Below, one piece after another: positions 62,986 to 64,000 of a DNA stretch of 64,000 bases (position 1 is its first letter; each line of letters starts with the position of its first letter). A program made the translations under genes and the position numbers. Below the pieces are notes generated by a model. That model was not told the DNA's origin. It saw only the letters and a program-made list of their open reading frames with translations, and did no database searches. The stretch comes from Candidatus Saccharibacteria bacterium. Its GTDB lineage: Bacteria; Patescibacteriota; Saccharimonadia; Saccharimonadales; Saccharimonadaceae. The stretch spans positions 248,001 to 312,000 of the forward strand of contig CP064991.1 of NCBI GenBank assembly GCA_016699895.1, written 5' to 3'.

Positions 62986-64000
62986 ATTTTAGATCGATGC
63001 GAGCCGCCAAGGCACGTTTTGGTGCCAAATTTGGTAAAGTTCTCGATCTGCTGGCTGTGGTTATTGCGCTGCTATTGTTATTTGGCGGGCTGGCGCTACT
63101 AATTATGTCCGAGTCGATTGGCTGGTTGTTGCTCGGCCTAGCAGCCTGGCCAATGATGGTTCATATTTGGAAAGTTAACGATCTCGATAAACTACCGGCC
63201 AACCCAAAACCGCAGAATCTATCTGATATTTTGGCTGGCGATGTGCTAGGTGTCTTGCCGGAACATCCTAGTCCGCGCGATTTGGTAGTCGCTATTAGCC
63301 AAACCAACGGCGGACGATTCTTCTTTGCGAGGTTCGGTATTTCGGCCCAGTATTTACCAGATCTAGTATCGCCTGACCCAGCCGATTCGGCAGCGGTATG
63401 GCAAGAGATGTTAAAGATTCACGATAATTTGCCGGATAAAGCTGATACTATTTCATCTGCTACGCTGACGGCTGCCTTGGTGCGCGTGTCTGACGGGGCA
63501 AAGCAAGTTTTGAGTGCATTACACCTCGATGAAGATGACATGACCCGTGGCGCTGAGTGGTTCGCACATTTGTCGGCCTTGATTGCAAAACATGACCAGC
63601 CGAAATTGACTGGCGGTATCGGGCGAGATTGGAGTTTTGGGTACATTCCAACCCTGCAGCATTTCGCAACCAATTTATCGGAACGTTATGCGACAGGGCG
63701 ATCTTTGAACGTTCACCTCGAGAGTCATCATGAATTAGTTGTGGCCATGATCGATAACTTTAGTTCCGGCAATAGACAGAATGCCGCCTTGATCGGACCG
63801 CTCGGTGTAGGCAAGGCAACAATCGTCGACAGTTTCGCCGAAACCTTGATGGACGGCGGCATGCAGTTGCCAGACAACGTGCGTTTTCGTCAAGTGTTTG
63901 CGCTCGATGCGGCGGCGCTCATTTCGGCGGCGTCGGGGCGGGGCGAAATCGAAAACCTCATGAATACCTTGCTAGTTGAGGCCTACAAGGCTAAAAACAT
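62970..64000 (+). CDS. Membrane-anchored ClpC-like AAA+ ATPase, 3' end outside window
   Basis: At least 343 residues, open to the window edge. Two N-terminal membrane helices (LDLLAVVIALLLLFGGLALLIM; GWLLLGLAAWPMMVHIW) are followed by a Clp-N-like helical region (residues about 145-225: LVRVSDGAKQVLSALHLDEDD) and the first AAA+ domain. Its Walker A is IGPLGVGKATIVDSF, with Ala where Thr/Ser normally follows the lysine, and FRQVFALDAAALISAASGRGEIE corresponds to the Walker A-B region of ClpC. Soluble ClpC has no membrane helices. The gene begins inside the previous one. The role is likely protein unfolding at the membrane; the second ATPase domain cannot be seen. Confidence 0.8.
   Translation, partial: METRLDFRSMRAAKARFGAKFGKVLDLLAVVIALLLLFGGLALLIMSESIGWLLLGLAAWPMMVHIWKVNDLDKLPANPKPQNLSDILAGDVLGVLPEHPSPRDLVVAISQTNGGRFFFARFGISAQYLPDLVSPDPADSAAVWQEMLKIHDNLPDKADTISSATLTAALVRVSDGAKQVLSALHLDEDDMTRGAEWFAHLSALIAKHDQPKLTGGIGRDWSFGYIPTLQHFATNLSERYATGRSLNVHLESHHELVVAMIDNFSSGNRQNAALIGPLGVGKATIVDSFAETLMDGGMQLPDNVRFRQVFALDAAALISAASGRGEIENLMNTLLVEAYKAKN

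Noticed and set aside
1..64000. CRISPR array or cas genes
   Set aside because: No regularly spaced 20-40 bp repeats and no Cas motifs were seen. The only direct repeats are the 11-bp units at 13.9 kb, which lack spacers.

Overview
The window reads as a chromosomal segment of a small-genome bacterium of the Patescibacteria/CPR type, most likely a Candidatus Saccharibacteria (TM7) relative. This is inferred from the gene mix: LCP and undecaprenyl-P sugar transferase envelope genes, a type IV pilin, DUF2207, TspO, RNase J, a PNPase/S15 block, an Ala/Lys-tailed S20, CPR-style fibre modules, and almost no biosynthetic genes. No 16S rRNA is present to confirm it. The standard genetic code fits the intact genes.

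Layout. 1-9.6 kb: envelope polysaccharide genes. On the minus strand are a DUF2142 protein (broken), an SMR/EamA-like protein, a GT4 glycosyltransferase, an FnlB-like reductase, an FnlA/CapE-like UDP-GlcNAc 4,6-dehydratase, a DUF2304 protein and a DPM1-like GT2. On the plus strand are a GT1/GT4-type glycosyltransferase and an O-antigen ligase/polymerase, facing a WcaJ-like sugar transferase. 9.7-11.4 kb: an LCP attachment protein, then tRNA-Asn. 11.5-14 kb: an AT-richer, decaying accessory stretch with an RDD pseudogene, an AlbA_2/Schlafen-type ATP-binding pseudogene and an 11-bp repeat cluster. 14-19 kb: small stress and repair genes (CsbD, MsrB, VOC, ChaB, DUF1697, 3-methyladenine glycosylase, TspO, YdeI-like, I78-like). 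19-23 kb: a MarR regulator with a palindromic operator and an asymmetric heterodimeric ABC exporter. 23-32 kb: TrhO, a GH13 hydrolase, GT39, thioredoxin reductase, an alpha/beta hydrolase, Zwf and a GH37 trehalase. 32-37 kb: HdeD-like, FMN reductase, DUF2207 and MFS genes. 37-44.7 kb: FtsK, dUTPase, MutM, a structured RNA upstream of a 69-aa protein, GlgX, HolA and S20. 45-57.7 kb: a degenerate DHH protein, TruB, a two-gene fibre unit, S15, PNPase, a membrane-anchored helical protein, HtrA, a family 4 UDG without iron-sulphur cysteines, and RNase J. 57.7-64 kb: a P1B-4-like metal ATPase, a methyltransferase, CorA, a DsbA-like protein, a type IV pilin, a small membrane protein and the start of a membrane-anchored ClpC-like ATPase.

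Two themes cut across the window. First, many first-in-operon genes carry a TATAAT-like -10 box exactly 6-8 nt before the start codon, which predicts leaderless mRNAs; operon-internal genes use Shine-Dalgarno sequences. Second, single-base indels and in-frame stops break at least seven genes in the first 14.4 kb and one at 47.7 kb, while the long housekeeping genes elsewhere are intact. Several of these lie in homopolymers and could be sequencing errors. The RDD gene, with two in-frame stops plus two frameshifts, looks truly decayed.

The most interesting unexplained items are a minus-strand RNA with three mutually exclusive pairing segments and a terminator (about 40.77-40.92 kb), the fibre pair without signal peptides (47.6-49.8 kb), the iron-sulphur-less UDG and the leaderless architecture.
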